Source: Citrobacter gillenii (GTDB lineage Bacteria; Pseudomonadota; Gammaproteobacteria; Enterobacterales; Enterobacteriaceae). Taken from it: a DNA stretch of 64,000 nt. The notes beneath the pieces were generated by a model that was not told the origin of the DNA, did not search any database, and saw nothing but the letters and a program-made list of their open reading frames with translations. This document shows, piece after piece, positions 11,849 through 22,166 of this stretch. Within the stretch, counting starts at the first letter, position 1. Each line of letters begins with the position of its first letter. The translations under genes and the position numbers were made by a program. The stretch covers positions 372,001 through 436,000 of the forward strand of contig NZ_SUQN01000004.1 of NCBI RefSeq assembly GCF_013337685.1. Reading direction: 5' to 3'.

Positions 11849-12469
11849 TTATAAGAAAGGTTTAACGTCGCCGACGCCTTCACGCAACACCACCGGCGAG
11901 TCATCGGTTAAATCGATAACCGTGGTGGGCTGTTGACCGAGATACCCGCCGTGGATAATCAAATCCACCTGCTTCTCCAGACGATCTTTAATCTCTTCCG
12001 GATCGGACTCGGTAAATTCGCTACCCGGCAGCATCAGCGATGTTGAGAGCATGGGCTCGCCCAACGCTTCCAGCAACGCCAGCGCAATCGGATTGGACGG
12101 TACGCGCAGACCGATGGTTTTACGTTTTTCCTGCAGCAATCGGCGCGGCACTTCTTTCGTCCCTTTCAGGATGAAGGTGTAGTTGCCCGGCGTATTGTTT
12201 TTAATTAAACGAAAAGCAACGTTGTCCACGAACGAATACGTCGACAGTTCGGACAGGTCACGGCACATCAACGTGAAGTTGTGTCCATCAGGCAAATGAC
12301 GGATACGGCAAATACGCTCCATCGCCCCTTTGTCTTCGATTTTGCAGCCCAACGCATAGCCGGAATCAGTGGGATAAACGATTACCCCACCTTTACGCAC
12401 AATTTCAACGGCCTGATTGATCAGGCGTTGCTGTGGGTTATCAGGATGGATATAAAAAAACTGACTCAT
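11849..12469 (-). CDS. yciO: YciO, YrdC/Sua5-fold protein
   Basis: A 206-residue cytoplasmic protein of the Sua5/YciO/YrdC family. YrdC and Sua5 make threonylcarbamoyl-adenylate for tRNA t6A; the role of YciO itself is less settled. Family features are the basic KGGVIVYPTDSGYALGC segment near residues 26-42 and the RVPSNPIALALL region. The start overlaps the rnm stop by four bases, so it is the second gene of an rnm-yciO unit. Confidence 0.94.
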   Translation of the reverse strand: MSQFFYIHPDNPQQRLINQAVEIVRKGGVIVYPTDSGYALGCKIEDKGAMERICRIRHLPDGHNFTLMCRDLSELSTYSFVDNVAFRLIKNNTPGNYTFILKGTKEVPRRLLQEKRKTIGLRVPSNPIALALLEALGEPMLSTSLMLPGSEFTESDPEEIKDRLEKQVDLIIHGGYLGQQPTTVIDLTDDSPVVLREGVGDVKPFL

Positions 12470-13344
12470 ACTTTCCTCTCAGTGGTCTCGGGCTGTTCCC
12501 AAAGCTGCCAGACGCCTTCAACGCCTGCGGGCAACCAGAGCTTACGACCCAATTCAATCCACGGGCACGGCTGATGAAAATCAGATCCTTGTGATGCCCA
12601 CAGCTGATGCTGACGCGCCAGCGTCGCCAGATGGGTACGCTCATTGGGAGACTGTTGACACTGTGCCACTTCCATCGCGTCACCGTGATGTTCGGCAAAC
12701 CAGGCAACCAGTCTTTTCAGCCACTTAGCGCTAAGATCGTACCGACCAGGATGAGCCAGCACCGCCTTACCGCCAGAATGATGAATGACATCAATAGCTT
12801 GTTCTATTGTACACCACTGTGGCGGAACGTAACCGGTTTTCCCGCGGGCAAGGTATTTTTTAAACACGTCAGCCATGGTCGTGGCTTTGCCACTCTCAAC
12901 CAGGAAACGCGCAAAATGGCCTCTCGTGACGGCCCCGCCGTCAGCCAGACGTAACGCGCCTTCCCACGCGCCCGGGATATGTGCTTTGTCCAGTCGCTCA
13001 GCAATTAGCTGCGCACGCAGCTGACGACGCGCGGTTTGTTCTGCCAGAAACGCACGCATCATGGGGTGGTCGATATCGATATTCAGGCCGACGATATGGA
13101 TCTCGTGGTTTTCCCAGACCGTGGAAATTTCAACGCCCGCTATCAACTTCAAGGCTAAACCTGAACGTGAAATTTCTTCTCTTGCCGCCGGAATCGCTGC
13201 CGTGGTGTCATGATCGGTAATCGCCAATGTCCCGACTCGCATCTCTACTGCACGGTGTACCAATGCTTCAGGTGTCAATCGTCCATCGGACGCCGTTGTA
13301 TGACTGTGCAGGTCGTAAATCACTGCGTAATTCGTGTCGCTCAA
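12466..13344 (-). CDS. rnm: 5'-3' exoribonuclease Rnm (RNase AM, YciV)
   Basis: PHP-domain phosphoesterase. In E. coli it is a 5'-3' exonuclease that matures the 5' ends of rRNAs and degrades 3',5'-bisphosphate oligonucleotides. It is 292 residues against 293 in E. coli. Metal-binding PHP motifs are DLHSHTTASDG (about residue 11), AITDHDT, VEIST, LAHPGRY and SQGSDFHQP. It is divergent from the trp promoter and overlaps yciO by four bases. Confidence 0.95.
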   Translation of the reverse strand: MSDTNYAVIYDLHSHTTASDGRLTPEALVHRAVEMRVGTLAITDHDTTAAIPAAREEISRSGLALKLIAGVEISTVWENHEIHIVGLNIDIDHPMMRAFLAEQTARRQLRAQLIAERLDKAHIPGAWEGALRLADGGAVTRGHFARFLVESGKATTMADVFKKYLARGKTGYVPPQWCTIEQAIDVIHHSGGKAVLAHPGRYDLSAKWLKRLVAWFAEHHGDAMEVAQCQQSPNERTHLATLARQHQLWASQGSDFHQPCPWIELGRKLWLPAGVEGVWQLWEQPETTERKV

Positions 13345-13417
13345 GGCGGCTCCCGTTTCAATAAATGTCGTATCACGCTCATCATAGCGTTTTAGACAAA
13401 TTTACTGAAATCAGGTG

Positions 13418-13449
13418 TTGACTTTATTCCACTGAACTAGTTAACTAGT
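13418..13449 (+). promoter_or_regulatory. trp promoter and TrpR operator
   Basis: The -35 box TTGACT (13418-13423) and -10 box TTAACT (13441-13446) are 17 bp apart. The perfect 14-bp palindrome ACTAGTTAACTAGT (13436-13449) overlaps the -10 box and is the TrpR operator, essentially identical to that of E. coli. Tryptophan-bound TrpR should exclude RNA polymerase here. Confidence 0.97.
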
Positions 13450-13483
13450 ACGCAAGTTCACATGAAGAAAGAAGGTATCTGAG

Positions 13484-13528
13484 ATGAAAGCAACATATGT
13501 CCTGCACGGTGGGTGGCGCACTTCCTGA
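13484..13528 (+). CDS. trpL: trp operon leader peptide (single Trp codon variant)
   Basis: A 14-codon leader reading MKATYVLHGGWRTS, with GAAGG upstream of the ATG. It is the attenuation control peptide: ribosome stalling at Trp codons decides between the 2:3 antiterminator and the 3:4 terminator. E. coli and Salmonella leaders have tandem Trp codons at positions 10 and 11. Here position 10 is GGG (Gly, 13511-13513) and only position 11 is TGG, which looks like a single T-to-G change. The rest of the attenuator, including the terminator hairpin, is intact. Confidence 0.93.
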   Translation: MKATYVLHGGWRTS

Positions 13529-13572
13529 TTTCGGGCAGTGTCTTACGTCTGCAATATGCAACCAGATACCCG

Positions 13573-13599
13573 GCCCGCCAACTAAGCGGGCTTTTTTTT
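13573..13599 (+). terminator. trp attenuator (3:4 terminator hairpin)
   Basis: GCCCGC, a seven-base loop and GCGGGC, followed by eight T residues: the intrinsic terminator of the leader. The upstream segment CGGGCAGTGTCT can pair with AGATACCCGGCCCG to form the competing antiterminator. Confidence 0.95.
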
Positions 13600-13622
13600 G
13601 AACAAAATTAATGAGAATAACG

Positions 13623-15185
13623 ATGCAAACACAAAAACCGACACTCGAACTGCTGGCCTGTGACGCCGCCTACCGTAACAACCCGACCGAGCTGTTTCAT
13701 CAGGTCTGCGGCGCGCGCCCGGCGACATTGTTACTGGAATCCGCCGATATCGACAGCAAGGACGACCTGAAGAGTCTGCTGTTGGTCGACAGCGCGCTGC
13801 GTATTACCGCCTTAGGTGACACCGTTACCATTCAGGCGTTGTCGGCGAATGGTGCCTCCCTGCTCCCGTTGCTGGATGCCGCCTTGCCAACTGGTGTTGA
13901 AAACCAACAACAGCCGAATGCCCGCCAGTTGCGTTTTCCGGCCGTCAGCCCACTGCTGGATGAAGATGCCCGCTTATGTTCCCTGTCGGTCTTTGACACG
14001 TTCCGTTTAATGCAGGAACTGGTGAATGTGCCGGAGCAGGAGCGTGAAGCCATGTTCTTCGGCGGTCTGTTTTCCTACGATCTGGTCGCTGGATTCGAAG
14101 ATTTACCCCAGCTTGAAGCCGGCAACCGCTGCCCTGATTACTGCTTCTACCTGGCCGAAACCCTGATGGTCATTGACCACCAGAAAAAAAGCACCCGTAT
14201 TCAGGCCAGCGTGTTCACGCCCTGCGAGGAAGAAAAACAGCGTCTGGCCCACCGACTGGCGCAGTTGAGCCAGCAGTTAACCGAACCCGCGCCGCCGCTG
14301 CCCGTTATTGAAGTACCAGAAATGCGCTGCGAGTGTAATCAGAGCGATGAAGAGTTCGGTACCGTCGTGCGCGGTTTGCAAAAAGCCATTCGTGCCGGTG
14401 AGATTTTCCAGGTAGTGCCTTCCCGCCGTTTTTCACTGCCCTGCCCGTCACCACTTGCTGCCTATTATGTTCTGAAAAAGAGCAATCCCAGCCCGTACAT
14501 GTTCTTTATGCAGGATAACGATTTCACGTTGTTCGGCGCCTCGCCGGAAAGTTCGCTGAAATACGACGCCACCAGCCGCCAGATTGAGATCTACCCTATT
14601 GCCGGGACTCGCCCACGCGGCCGTCGTGCTGACGGCTCGCTGGACCGCGATCTCGACAGCCGTATTGAGCTGGAAATGCGCACTGACCATAAAGAACTTT
14701 CCGAGCACCTGATGCTGGTGGACCTGGCGCGTAATGACCTGGCACGTATCTGTACCCCGGGCAGTCGCTACGTGGCCGACCTGACCAAAGTTGACCGGTA
14801 TTCCTTCGTGATGCACCTGGTTTCCCGCGTGGTCGGCGAACTGCGTCATGACCTGGACGTCCTGCATGCATACCGTGCCTGTATGAACATGGGCACGCTG
14901 AGCGGTGCGCCGAAAGTGCGCGCCATGCAGCTTATCGCCGAGGCTGAAGGTCGCCGCCGCGGTAGCTATGGCGGCGCGGTCGGTTACTTCACCGCCCACG
15001 GTGATCTGGACACGTGCATTGTGATTCGTTCTGCCCTGGTAGAAGACGGTATCGCCACCGTGCAGGCGGGTGCTGGGATTGTTCTGGACTCTGTACCGCA
15101 GTCTGAAGCCGATGAAACCCGTAATAAAGCGCGTGCGGTTCTGCGTGCTATCGCCACAGCACACCACGCACAGGAGATTTTCTAA
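13623..15185 (+). CDS. trpE: anthranilate synthase component I
   Basis: Converts chorismate and ammonia (from TrpG) to anthranilate, the first committed step of tryptophan synthesis; it is feedback-inhibited by Trp. The ATG at 13623 gives 520 residues starting [10 protein letters not shown] as in E. coli; an in-frame ATG four codons upstream is not the known start. The LLLESADI element of the Trp allosteric site lies near residue 40. Chorismate-binding motifs are [31 protein letters not shown] and [10 protein letters not shown]. The stop overlaps the trpD start by one base (TAATG). Confidence 0.99.
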   Translation: MQTQKPTLELLACDAAYRNNPTELFHQVCGARPATLLLESADIDSKDDLKSLLLVDSALRITALGDTVTIQALSANGASLLPLLDAALPTGVENQQQPNARQLRFPAVSPLLDEDARLCSLSVFDTFRLMQELVNVPEQEREAMFFGGLFSYDLVAGFEDLPQLEAGNRCPDYCFYLAETLMVIDHQKKSTRIQASVFTPCEEEKQRLAHRLAQLSQQLTEPAPPLPVIEVPEMRCECNQSDEEFGTVVRGLQKAIRAGEIFQVVPSRRFSLPCPSPLAAYYVLKKSNPSPYMFFMQDNDFTLFGASPESSLKYDATSRQIEIYPIAGTRPRGRRADGSLDRDLDSRIELEMRTDHKELSEHLMLVDLARNDLARICTPGSRYVADLTKVDRYSFVMHLVSRVVGELRHDLDVLHAYRACMNMGTLSGAPKVRAMQLIAEAEGRRRGSYGGAVGYFTAHGDLDTCIVIRSALVEDGIATVQAGAGIVLDSVPQSEADETRNKARAVLRAIATAHHAQEIF

Positions 15186-16780
15186 TGGCTGATATTCTGC
15201 TGCTCGATAACATTGACTCTTTTACCTATAACCTGGCAGATCAGCTGCGTACCAACGGCCACAACGTGGTGATTTATCGCAACCATATCCCGGCTCAGAC
15301 CTTAATTGACCGCTTAGCGACCATGAAAAACCCGGTACTGATGCTTTCGCCAGGTCCGGGCGCGCCAAGCGAAGCAGGCTGCATGCCGGAGTTGTTGACT
15401 CGCCTGCGCGGCAAATTGCCGATTATCGGTATTTGCCTTGGGCATCAGGCGATTGTCGAAGCTTACGGCGGATATGTAGGTCAGGCGGGAGAAATCCTGC
15501 ACGGCAAAGCCTCCAGTATTGAACACGACGGTCAGGAAATGTTCGCCGGTCTGGCTAATCCCTTGCCTGTGGCGCGTTACCATTCACTGGTCGGCAGCAA
15601 CGTCCCGGCGGGACTAACCATTAACGCCCACTTCAACGGCATGGTGATGGCGGTTCGCCACGACACCGACCGCGTGTGCGGATTCCAGTTCCATCCGGAA
15701 TCAATTCTCACCACTCAGGGCGCGCGTCTGCTGGAGCAAACGCTGGCCTGGGCACAGCAGAAGCTTGAACAAACCAACACGCTGCAGCCTATTCTCGAAA
15801 AACTGTATCAGGCCCAGACGCTGTCCCAGCAGGAGAGCCACCAATTGTTCTCTGCAGTCGTGCGCGGTGAATTGAAGCCGGAGCAGCTGGCTGCCGCACT
15901 GGTCAGCATGAAAGTGCGCGGTGAGCATCCGAATGAAATTGCCGGGGCGGCGACGGCCCTGCTGGAGAACGCCGCGCCGTTCCCACGTCCGGACTATCTG
16001 TTTGCCGACATTGTCGGGACCGGCGGTGACGGCAGTAACAGCATCAATATTTCCACCGCCAGCGCGTTTGTCGCCGCAGCCTGTGGGTTAAAGGTAGCGA
16101 AGCACGGTAACCGTAGCGTCTCCAGTAAATCAGGATCATCCGATCTGCTGGCGGCCTTTGGCATCAACCTGGATATGAATGCCGATAAGTCGCGCCTGGC
16201 GCTTGACGAACTGGGCGTATGTTTCCTGTTTGCACCGAAATATCACACCGGTTTTCGTCACGCCATGCCGGTTCGTCAGCAGCTCAAAACCCGCACGCTG
16301 TTTAACGTGCTAGGGCCGCTGATTAACCCTGCGCATCCGCCGCTGGCGCTGATCGGCGTCTACAGCCCGGAACTGGTACTGCCCATTGCCGAAACCCTGC
16401 GCGTGCTGGGATATCAGCGTGCAGCCGTGGTGCACAGCGGCGGAATGGATGAAGTTTCGCTGCATGCACCGACCATTGTGGCCGAATTGCATGACGGCGA
16501 AATCAAGAGTTATCAGCTGACGGCAGACGACTTTGGCCTGACGCCATATCACCAGGAACAGCTGGCGGGCGGCACGCCGGAAGAAAACCGTGACATTCTC
16601 AGTCGCTTGTTACAAGGTAAAGGTGAAGCCGCGCACGAGGCCGCCGTGGCAGCGAATGTCGCCATGTTAATGCGCCTGCACGGCGAAGAAGATTTAAAAG
16701 CCAACGCACAAATCGTGATTAATGTCCTGCGTAGCGGTGCGGCCTATGACCGGGTCACCGCCCTGGCAGCAAGAGGGTAA
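15185..16780 (+). CDS. trpD: bifunctional anthranilate synthase component II / anthranilate phosphoribosyltransferase
   Basis: The fused TrpG-TrpD protein typical of enterics, 531 residues. Residues 1 to about 195 are the class I glutamine amidotransferase that supplies ammonia to TrpE, with nucleophile Cys84 in GICLGHQ and the His-Glu pair in FHPES. Residues from about 200 are anthranilate phosphoribosyltransferase, with [15 protein letters not shown] binding PRPP and [13 protein letters not shown]. It makes phosphoribosylanthranilate. It is coupled to trpE by a one-base overlap and directly abuts trpC. Confidence 0.99.
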   Translation: MADILLLDNIDSFTYNLADQLRTNGHNVVIYRNHIPAQTLIDRLATMKNPVLMLSPGPGAPSEAGCMPELLTRLRGKLPIIGICLGHQAIVEAYGGYVGQAGEILHGKASSIEHDGQEMFAGLANPLPVARYHSLVGSNVPAGLTINAHFNGMVMAVRHDTDRVCGFQFHPESILTTQGARLLEQTLAWAQQKLEQTNTLQPILEKLYQAQTLSQQESHQLFSAVVRGELKPEQLAAALVSMKVRGEHPNEIAGAATALLENAAPFPRPDYLFADIVGTGGDGSNSINISTASAFVAAACGLKVAKHGNRSVSSKSGSSDLLAAFGINLDMNADKSRLALDELGVCFLFAPKYHTGFRHAMPVRQQLKTRTLFNVLGPLINPAHPPLALIGVYSPELVLPIAETLRVLGYQRAAVVHSGGMDEVSLHAPTIVAELHDGEIKSYQLTADDFGLTPYHQEQLAGGTPEENRDILSRLLQGKGEAAHEAAVAANVAMLMRLHGEEDLKANAQIVINVLRSGAAYDRVTALAARG

Positions 16781-18142
16781 ATGATGCAAACCGTTTTAGC
16801 GAAAATTGTCGCAGACAAGGCGATTTGGGTAGAAGCCCGCAAACAGCAACAACCGTTGGCCAGCTTTCAAAATGATGTTCAGCCAAGCTCGCGACATTTT
16901 TATGATGCGCTGCAAGGCGCGCGGACCGCGTTTATTCTGGAGTGCAAAAAAGCCTCTCCGTCAAAAGGCGTGATCCGTGATGACTTTGACCCGGCACATA
17001 TTGCGGGTGTGTATAAACATTATGCCTCGGCGATTTCTGTGCTGACCGACGAGAAATATTTCCAGGGAAGCTTTGATTTCCTGCCCATCGTCAGCCGCAT
17101 CGCACCACAGCCGATTCTGTGTAAAGACTTTATTATCGATCCTTACCAGGTTTACCTGGCCCGTCACTACCAGGCTGACGCTTGTTTACTGATGCTGTCC
17201 GTGCTGGATGACGAACAATATCGTCAGCTTGCCGCCGTGGCACACAGCCTGAAAATGGGTGTGCTGACCGAGGTCAGCAACGAAGAAGAGCTGGAACGTG
17301 CCATTGCGCTTGGCGCAAAAGTCGTGGGCATTAACAACCGCGACCTGCGCGATCTGTCGATTGACCTCAATCGCACCCGCCAACTGGCACCGCGACTGGG
17401 CCACGGCGTGACCGTCATCAGCGAGTCCGGCATTAATACCTACGGCCAGGTGCGCGAACTCAGCCATTTCGCCAACGGTTTTCTGATTGGCTCCGCGCTG
17501 ATGTCGCATCAGGACCTACATGCAGCGGTACGTCGCGTGCTGCTCGGCGAGAATAAAGTCTGCGGACTGACGCGCGCACAGGATGCCCATACGGCGTATG
17601 AATCCGGCGCAATTTATGGCGGACTGATTTTTGTTCCTTCTTCACCACGTGCCGTCAATATTGAGCAGGCTCGTGAGGTCATGACAGGTGCGCCGCTACA
17701 GTACGTTGGCGTGTTTCGCGACAGCAATATTGATGACGTGTGCTCCACCGTCGGGCATTTATCACTGACAGCCGTGCAACTGCACGGGAACGAAGATCAG
17801 ACTTATATCGATACGCTGCGTGCGGCATTACCGCAACAGGTGCAAATCTGGAAGGCGCTGAGCGTGGGCGAGTCACTGCCAGTCCGCAGCTATCAGCATG
17901 TTGATAGATACGTTTTCGACAACGGCCAGGGCGGCAGCGGACAGCGCTTTGACTGGTCGCTGTTGGGTGGGCAATCACTGGATAACGTTTTACTGGCTGG
18001 CGGACTCGGTGCAGATAACTGCGTCGACGCGGCTAAAACCGGCTGTGCCGGTCTCGATTTCAATTCTGGCGTAGAGTCGCAGCCGGGCATCAAAGATGCG
18101 CGTCTGCTGGCCTCGGTCTTTCAAACACTGCGCGCATATTAA
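16781..18142 (+). CDS. trpC: bifunctional indole-3-glycerol-phosphate synthase / phosphoribosylanthranilate isomerase
   Basis: A fused TrpC-TrpF protein of 453 residues that carries out the two steps before tryptophan synthase. The N-terminal domain (about 1-255) is the IGPS TIM barrel, with [28 protein letters not shown] and ISESGI. The C-terminal barrel (from about 256, NKVCGLTR) is the PRAI, ending in GGLGADN and LDFNSGVE. The start ATGATG immediately follows the trpD stop with no gap. The PRAI part differs more from E. coli than the rest of the operon does, but its motifs are intact. Confidence 0.99.
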   Translation: MMQTVLAKIVADKAIWVEARKQQQPLASFQNDVQPSSRHFYDALQGARTAFILECKKASPSKGVIRDDFDPAHIAGVYKHYASAISVLTDEKYFQGSFDFLPIVSRIAPQPILCKDFIIDPYQVYLARHYQADACLLMLSVLDDEQYRQLAAVAHSLKMGVLTEVSNEEELERAIALGAKVVGINNRDLRDLSIDLNRTRQLAPRLGHGVTVISESGINTYGQVRELSHFANGFLIGSALMSHQDLHAAVRRVLLGENKVCGLTRAQDAHTAYESGAIYGGLIFVPSSPRAVNIEQAREVMTGAPLQYVGVFRDSNIDDVCSTVGHLSLTAVQLHGNEDQTYIDTLRAALPQQVQIWKALSVGESLPVRSYQHVDRYVFDNGQGGSGQRFDWSLLGGQSLDNVLLAGGLGADNCVDAAKTGCAGLDFNSGVESQPGIKDARLLASVFQTLRAY

Positions 18143-18152
18143 GGAAAAGGAC

Positions 18153-19346
18153 ATGACAACATTACTCAACCCCTATTTTGGTGAATTTGGCGGCATGTAT
18201 GTGCCACAGATTCTGATGCCTGCCCTGCGCCAGCTGGAAGAAGCCTTCGTCAGCGCGCAGAAAGATCCTGAGTTTCAGGCGCAGTTTACCGACCTGCTGA
18301 AAAACTATGCAGGCCGCCCTACCGCGCTGACCAAATGCCAGAACATCACCGCAGGTACTCGCACCACCCTGTATCTGAAGCGTGAAGACTTGCTGCACGG
18401 CGGTGCGCACAAGACTAACCAGGTGTTGGGTCAGGCGCTGCTGGCAAAACGTATGGGTAAAACCGAGATCATCGCTGAAACAGGTGCCGGTCAACACGGC
18501 GTAGCTTCCGCGCTCGCCTGTGCCTTGCTTGGCCTGAAGTGTCGCATCTATATGGGTGCGAAAGACATCGAACGCCAGTCTCCCAACGTGTTCCGTATGC
18601 GGCTGATGGGCGCCGAGGTGATCCCGGTACACAGCGGCTCCGCCACGCTGAAAGATGCCTGTAATGAAGCGCTGCGCGACTGGTCTGGCAGCTACGATAC
18701 TGCGCACTATATGCTTGGTACGGCGGCTGGCCCACATCCTTTCCCAACTATTGTGCGTGAGTTCCAGCGCATAATCGGCGAAGAAACCAAAGCGCAGATC
18801 CTCGAAAAAGAAGGTCGTCTGCCGGATGCCGTTATCGCCTGCGTGGGTGGTGGGTCGAATGCTATCGGTATGTTTGCTGATTTTATTAATGACACCAGCG
18901 TCGGGTTGATTGGCGTTGAGCCGGGCGGTCACGGGATTGAGTCCGGTGAACACGGCGCGCCGTTGAAGCATGGTCGCGTCGGAATTTACTTCGGCATGAA
19001 ATCGCCGATGATGCAAACCGAAGAGGGGCAAATCGAAGAGTCCTATTCGATTTCAGCGGGTCTGGATTTCCCGTCCGTCGGGCCACAGCATGCTTACCTG
19101 AACAGTATTGGCCGTGCCGATTACGTATCGATTACCGATGACGAAGCGCTGGAAGCCTTTAAAACCCTGTGCCTGCATGAAGGGATCATTCCGGCCCTGG
19201 AGTCATCACATGCCCTGGCGCACGCGTTGAAAATGATGCGTGAGGATCCGGACAAAGAGCAGCTGCTGGTGGTTAATCTCTCCGGTCGCGGCGACAAAGA
19301 CATCTTCACCGTACACGATATTCTGAAAGCACGAGGGGAAATCTGA
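18153..19346 (+). CDS. trpB: tryptophan synthase beta chain
   Basis: PLP enzyme that condenses indole and serine to tryptophan in the alpha2-beta2 complex. It is 397 residues from the ATG at 18153 (AAGGAAAAGGAC upstream); the open frame extends 19 codons back into trpC, but that is not the known start. Lys87 in HGGAHKTNQ is the PLP lysine, GGGSNA binds the phosphate, and ETGAGQHG is the catalytic loop. The stop overlaps the trpA start by one base (TGATG), supporting equal synthesis of both subunits. Confidence 0.99.
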   Translation: MTTLLNPYFGEFGGMYVPQILMPALRQLEEAFVSAQKDPEFQAQFTDLLKNYAGRPTALTKCQNITAGTRTTLYLKREDLLHGGAHKTNQVLGQALLAKRMGKTEIIAETGAGQHGVASALACALLGLKCRIYMGAKDIERQSPNVFRMRLMGAEVIPVHSGSATLKDACNEALRDWSGSYDTAHYMLGTAAGPHPFPTIVREFQRIIGEETKAQILEKEGRLPDAVIACVGGGSNAIGMFADFINDTSVGLIGVEPGGHGIESGEHGAPLKHGRVGIYFGMKSPMMQTEEGQIEESYSISAGLDFPSVGPQHAYLNSIGRADYVSITDDEALEAFKTLCLHEGIIPALESSHALAHALKMMREDPDKEQLLVVNLSGRGDKDIFTVHDILKARGEI

Positions 19347-20152
19347 TGGAACGTTATGAAAACCTGTTTGCACTGCTGAAGGACCGCAAAGAAGGTGCAT
19401 TTGTCCCCTTCGTCACCCTCGGCGACCCTTCTGTTGAGCAGTCGCTGAAGATTATTGATACGCTGATCGACGCCGGAGCTGATGCGCTCGAACTCGGGAT
19501 CCCCTTCTCCGACCCGCTGGCTGACGGCCCGACCATTCAGGATGCGACCTTACGTGCTTTTGCCGCAGGCGTCACGCCGTCGCAATGCTTCGAAATGCTG
19601 GCGTTGATCCGTCAAAAACATCCCAATATTCCTGTTGGCCTGCTGATGTACGCCAATCTGGTATTCAGTAAAGGCATTGACGAATTTTACGCCCAGTGTG
19701 AAAAAGTCGGCGTGGATTCCGTGTTAGTCGCCGATGTGCCGGTTGAGGAGTCTGCGCCATTCCGGACAGCGGCACTGCGCCACAACGTGGCACCGATTTT
19801 CATCTGCCCGCCGAACGCTGATGACGACCTGCTGCGCCAGATTGCGTCCCATGGTCGCGGTTATACCTATCTGTTGTCTCGTGCTGGCGTGACTGGCGCT
19901 GAAAATCGTGCCGCACTACCGCTGCATCATCTGGTCGAGAAGCTGAAACAATACAATGCACCGCCGTCGCTGCAAGGCTTCGGTATCTCAGCGCCTGAGC
20001 AGGTCGCGGGGGCGATTGAAGCGGGTGCTGCCGGGGCGATTTCAGGCTCGGCGATTGTGAAAATTATTGAGAAAAATGTCGCCGCACCGGAACAGATGCT
20101 GACAGAGCTAAGGGCCTTTGTCAGCGCGATGAAAGCCGCCACGCATCAGTAA
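19346..20152 (+). CDS. trpA: tryptophan synthase alpha chain
   Basis: Cleaves indole-3-glycerol phosphate to indole, which is channelled to TrpB. It is 268 residues, the standard length. The catalytic residues Glu49 (DALELG) and Asp60 (DPLADG) are present. The phosphate-binding [10 protein letters not shown] and SGSAIVK segments are intact. It is the last gene of the operon and is followed by a terminator. Confidence 0.99.
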   Translation: MERYENLFALLKDRKEGAFVPFVTLGDPSVEQSLKIIDTLIDAGADALELGIPFSDPLADGPTIQDATLRAFAAGVTPSQCFEMLALIRQKHPNIPVGLLMYANLVFSKGIDEFYAQCEKVGVDSVLVADVPVEESAPFRTAALRHNVAPIFICPPNADDDLLRQIASHGRGYTYLLSRAGVTGAENRAALPLHHLVEKLKQYNAPPSLQGFGISAPEQVAGAIEAGAAGAISGSAIVKIIEKNVAAPEQMLTELRAFVSAMKAATHQ

Positions 20153-20160
20153 TAAGCCAC

Positions 20161-20187
20161 AACCGCCAGCGTAAATCTGGCGGTTTT
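20161..20187 (+). terminator. trp operon terminator
   Basis: Stem AACCGCCAG / CTGGCGGTT with a seven-base loop, then TT. It lies directly after trpA and abuts the convergent cyclase gene. Confidence 0.85.
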
Positions 20188-21658
20188 ATCCTTCTTTCGC
20201 CTGCTTCATTTTGTACATGGCGTTATCTGCGTTCTGAATAGCCACATCCAGTTCACCGTTCACTTCCGCAATTCCCCATGACACCGACAGCGGCACAGTG
20301 TGCCCCTCTACCACAAATACGTGATTATTGACCTGACCGCTAATACGCTCAGCGATGGCGATAGCGTCACTCGCCTGAGAGCGAAACAGCAAGATCATAA
20401 ACTCATCCCCGCCGGTACGAATCACCAGATCGTGACTGGTTCGGGTATTAGACAGCATTCTGTTGGCAATGGTTTGCAGTGCGCGATCCCCGGCCGCGTG
20501 GCCCCAGGTGTCGTTGACGGCCTTAAACTTATTACAGTCCAGAAGTACCACCGAACAATGGGATAAATCCCGGCGTTTAATAATGTCGAGGATCCTGCGG
20601 TTAAAACAACCGGTCAGCGAATCGATATACACCTTTAGATCGCTTTCATTCAGCCACGATCTCAACGAAAAGCTAATGATAATAAAGAAGAACGGCGCCA
20701 AAAGAATCACAATTCCGGCATGCGCATCGTGTACCATAAAACGACCTAACGAGATCGAATAGTGCAGCGCGTACTTTTCTGACAACATCCTGACATGAGC
20801 GTTGTTCAGGTTTGCGCATTTCCCCGCTAAACAGAGACTCTCGTTGTTGAGTAAATTAACCAATGCCACATTAAGACCCGGCGGAAGCTGGTATTCAAAC
20901 GCGTTTGCCAACTCATCTTGCAATTCCGGTTTCGAATGGTCATAAACCAGGTACGCCACGATATGATCGGAGATATCATCGCCTGACAGATCGTAAATAT
21001 AGCTAACGACACTGTACGCCTTATCACCGGTGATTTTATCGGTGTAAAAATTGGTCGAACTAAGGGCTTTGTTTTTGACGTTTTTTTGCAGTAGTCGGGT
21101 ATAAAAATCGACCGGCGGGTAGAAAAAATTGGAAATATCGAGCGCCATCTCGGAGTCAGCGAAAGAAAAATTGTGAGAGTCGGCAGGAGTAAACCAGTAA
21201 AAATAATCTGCGTCTTTGGCGATAATATAACGATGCGCGTCGAAAGTGCCCGGATTGAGCTCATTCACCATTCCGCGGATAAACTCTGCGGCGGTAAACA
21301 TACACAGGGCCTGCTGGCTGGGCTGCTTAGCGATAATGGCTCCAGATGCCGAATGTATCCGCTTTCGATCGGCGTTGATTCCCCACTCCCCCTCCTCGCG
21401 CGGAACAAAGCGCGACTTGCTGCCACATCGTCCACCATTAATGGTGTGGTGATAACGCTCACCGATGGCGTCCGCGATCAGTTCATTGTCGTTAAAGATG
21501 TCCATGAGACGCGTTTGGAGACGGTTGATACCTTCACTTGCGGTGGCCGTACGCTGCTCGTAAATGATGAACAGGAACAGTGATGTAAATATCAGTGTAA
21601 TGAGGCCAGAGACCAGCAACGCCTGCCTGTTTCTGAGCTTATCCTGCACAATCTTCAC
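20186..21658 (-). CDS. membrane-bound diguanylate cyclase (GGDEF)
   Basis: Predicted to make cyclic di-GMP from two GTP. It has 490 residues. A membrane helix (about 13-33) and a second at about 315-336 bracket a periplasmic sensor region of roughly 280 residues that has four cysteines. The C-terminal GGDEF domain has DSLTGCFNRR (346-355), the metal/GTP Asp in LLDCNKFKAVND and an intact GGDEF at 416-420. The position of the RxxD product-inhibition site reads TSHD (407-410), so feedback inhibition is probably absent. It replaces E. coli yciGFE between trpA and ompW, converges with trp, and shares its terminator region. The signal sensed is unknown. Confidence 0.9.
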   Translation of the reverse strand: MKIVQDKLRNRQALLVSGLITLIFTSLFLFIIYEQRTATASEGINRLQTRLMDIFNDNELIADAIGERYHHTINGGRCGSKSRFVPREEGEWGINADRKRIHSASGAIIAKQPSQQALCMFTAAEFIRGMVNELNPGTFDAHRYIIAKDADYFYWFTPADSHNFSFADSEMALDISNFFYPPVDFYTRLLQKNVKNKALSSTNFYTDKITGDKAYSVVSYIYDLSGDDISDHIVAYLVYDHSKPELQDELANAFEYQLPPGLNVALVNLLNNESLCLAGKCANLNNAHVRMLSEKYALHYSISLGRFMVHDAHAGIVILLAPFFFIIISFSLRSWLNESDLKVYIDSLTGCFNRRILDIIKRRDLSHCSVVLLDCNKFKAVNDTWGHAAGDRALQTIANRMLSNTRTSHDLVIRTGGDEFMILLFRSQASDAIAIAERISGQVNNHVFVVEGHTVPLSVSWGIAEVNGELDVAIQNADNAMYKMKQAKEG

Positions 21659-21759
21659 GCGTCCACCCTGATAGTTACCCGCATTGCCAAATCAGTTACT
21701 TGAGCGCTAAGTTACAGATTTACCCATAAAAAGCATATTTTTATTAACAAATGCACAAA

Positions 21760-22035
21760 CTAGTCTTCACCATCGAGCAGATAGCCCGCCCGGCGAATGG
21801 CCTCACGGCAGTCGCTGACGCCGGCGGCATAACCCGCTTCAATTTCGCAAACCGGGCTGGCACTGCAATAAGGTAATTTGATCGGTACGGCCAGAGCGTG
21901 TTCAAGGCTCTCCACCCGAGTCATATACCCCAGCAGTGCGCGCGCAGCATACAGGGCGAATTCTGCTATGTCATCGTTGGGTGATGATTCCAGAAGTGAA
22001 ATTTTTTGTTGCAGCTGTTGGCGGGACAATTCCAT
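21760..22035 (-). CDS. small hypothetical protein, 91 residues
   Basis: A conserved-looking short gene starting MELSRQQLQQ, with GAGGG eight bases before the ATG at 22035; the open frame runs further upstream, through the ompW terminator and into the ompW end, but that part is unlikely to be coding. The N-terminal third is predicted helical, and the protein has three cysteines. No membrane segment or family motif was recognised. It sits between the ompW terminator and the diguanylate cyclase, in the accessory segment that replaces yciGFE. Function is unknown; the coding call rests on the ribosome-binding site and plausible composition. Confidence 0.6.
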   Translation of the reverse strand: MELSRQQLQQKISLLESSPNDDIAEFALYAARALLGYMTRVESLEHALAVPIKLPYCSASPVCEIEAGYAAGVSDCREAIRRAGYLLDGED

Positions 22036-22117
22036 CGTCAATGCCCTCAAAGCAGGTTTGCTTAAAGAGTAGCATTTGATCGAAGGGTGAAAAGGCGGGA
22101 GGGAAAAAACAGGAGCC

Positions 22118-22148
22118 AAAAGACGGGACAACGCTCGCCCCGTCTTTT
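22118..22148 (-). terminator. ompW terminator
   Basis: A ten-base stem AAAAGACGGG / CCCGTCTTTT, 19 bp after the ompW stop. Read on the minus strand it ends in TTTTT. Confidence 0.85.
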
Positions 22149-22166
22149 CACATTTGAATCTCAGCG

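Noticed and set aside
18162-19031. 289-codon open frame antisense to trpB
   Set aside because: Shadow frame inside an unmistakable coding region.
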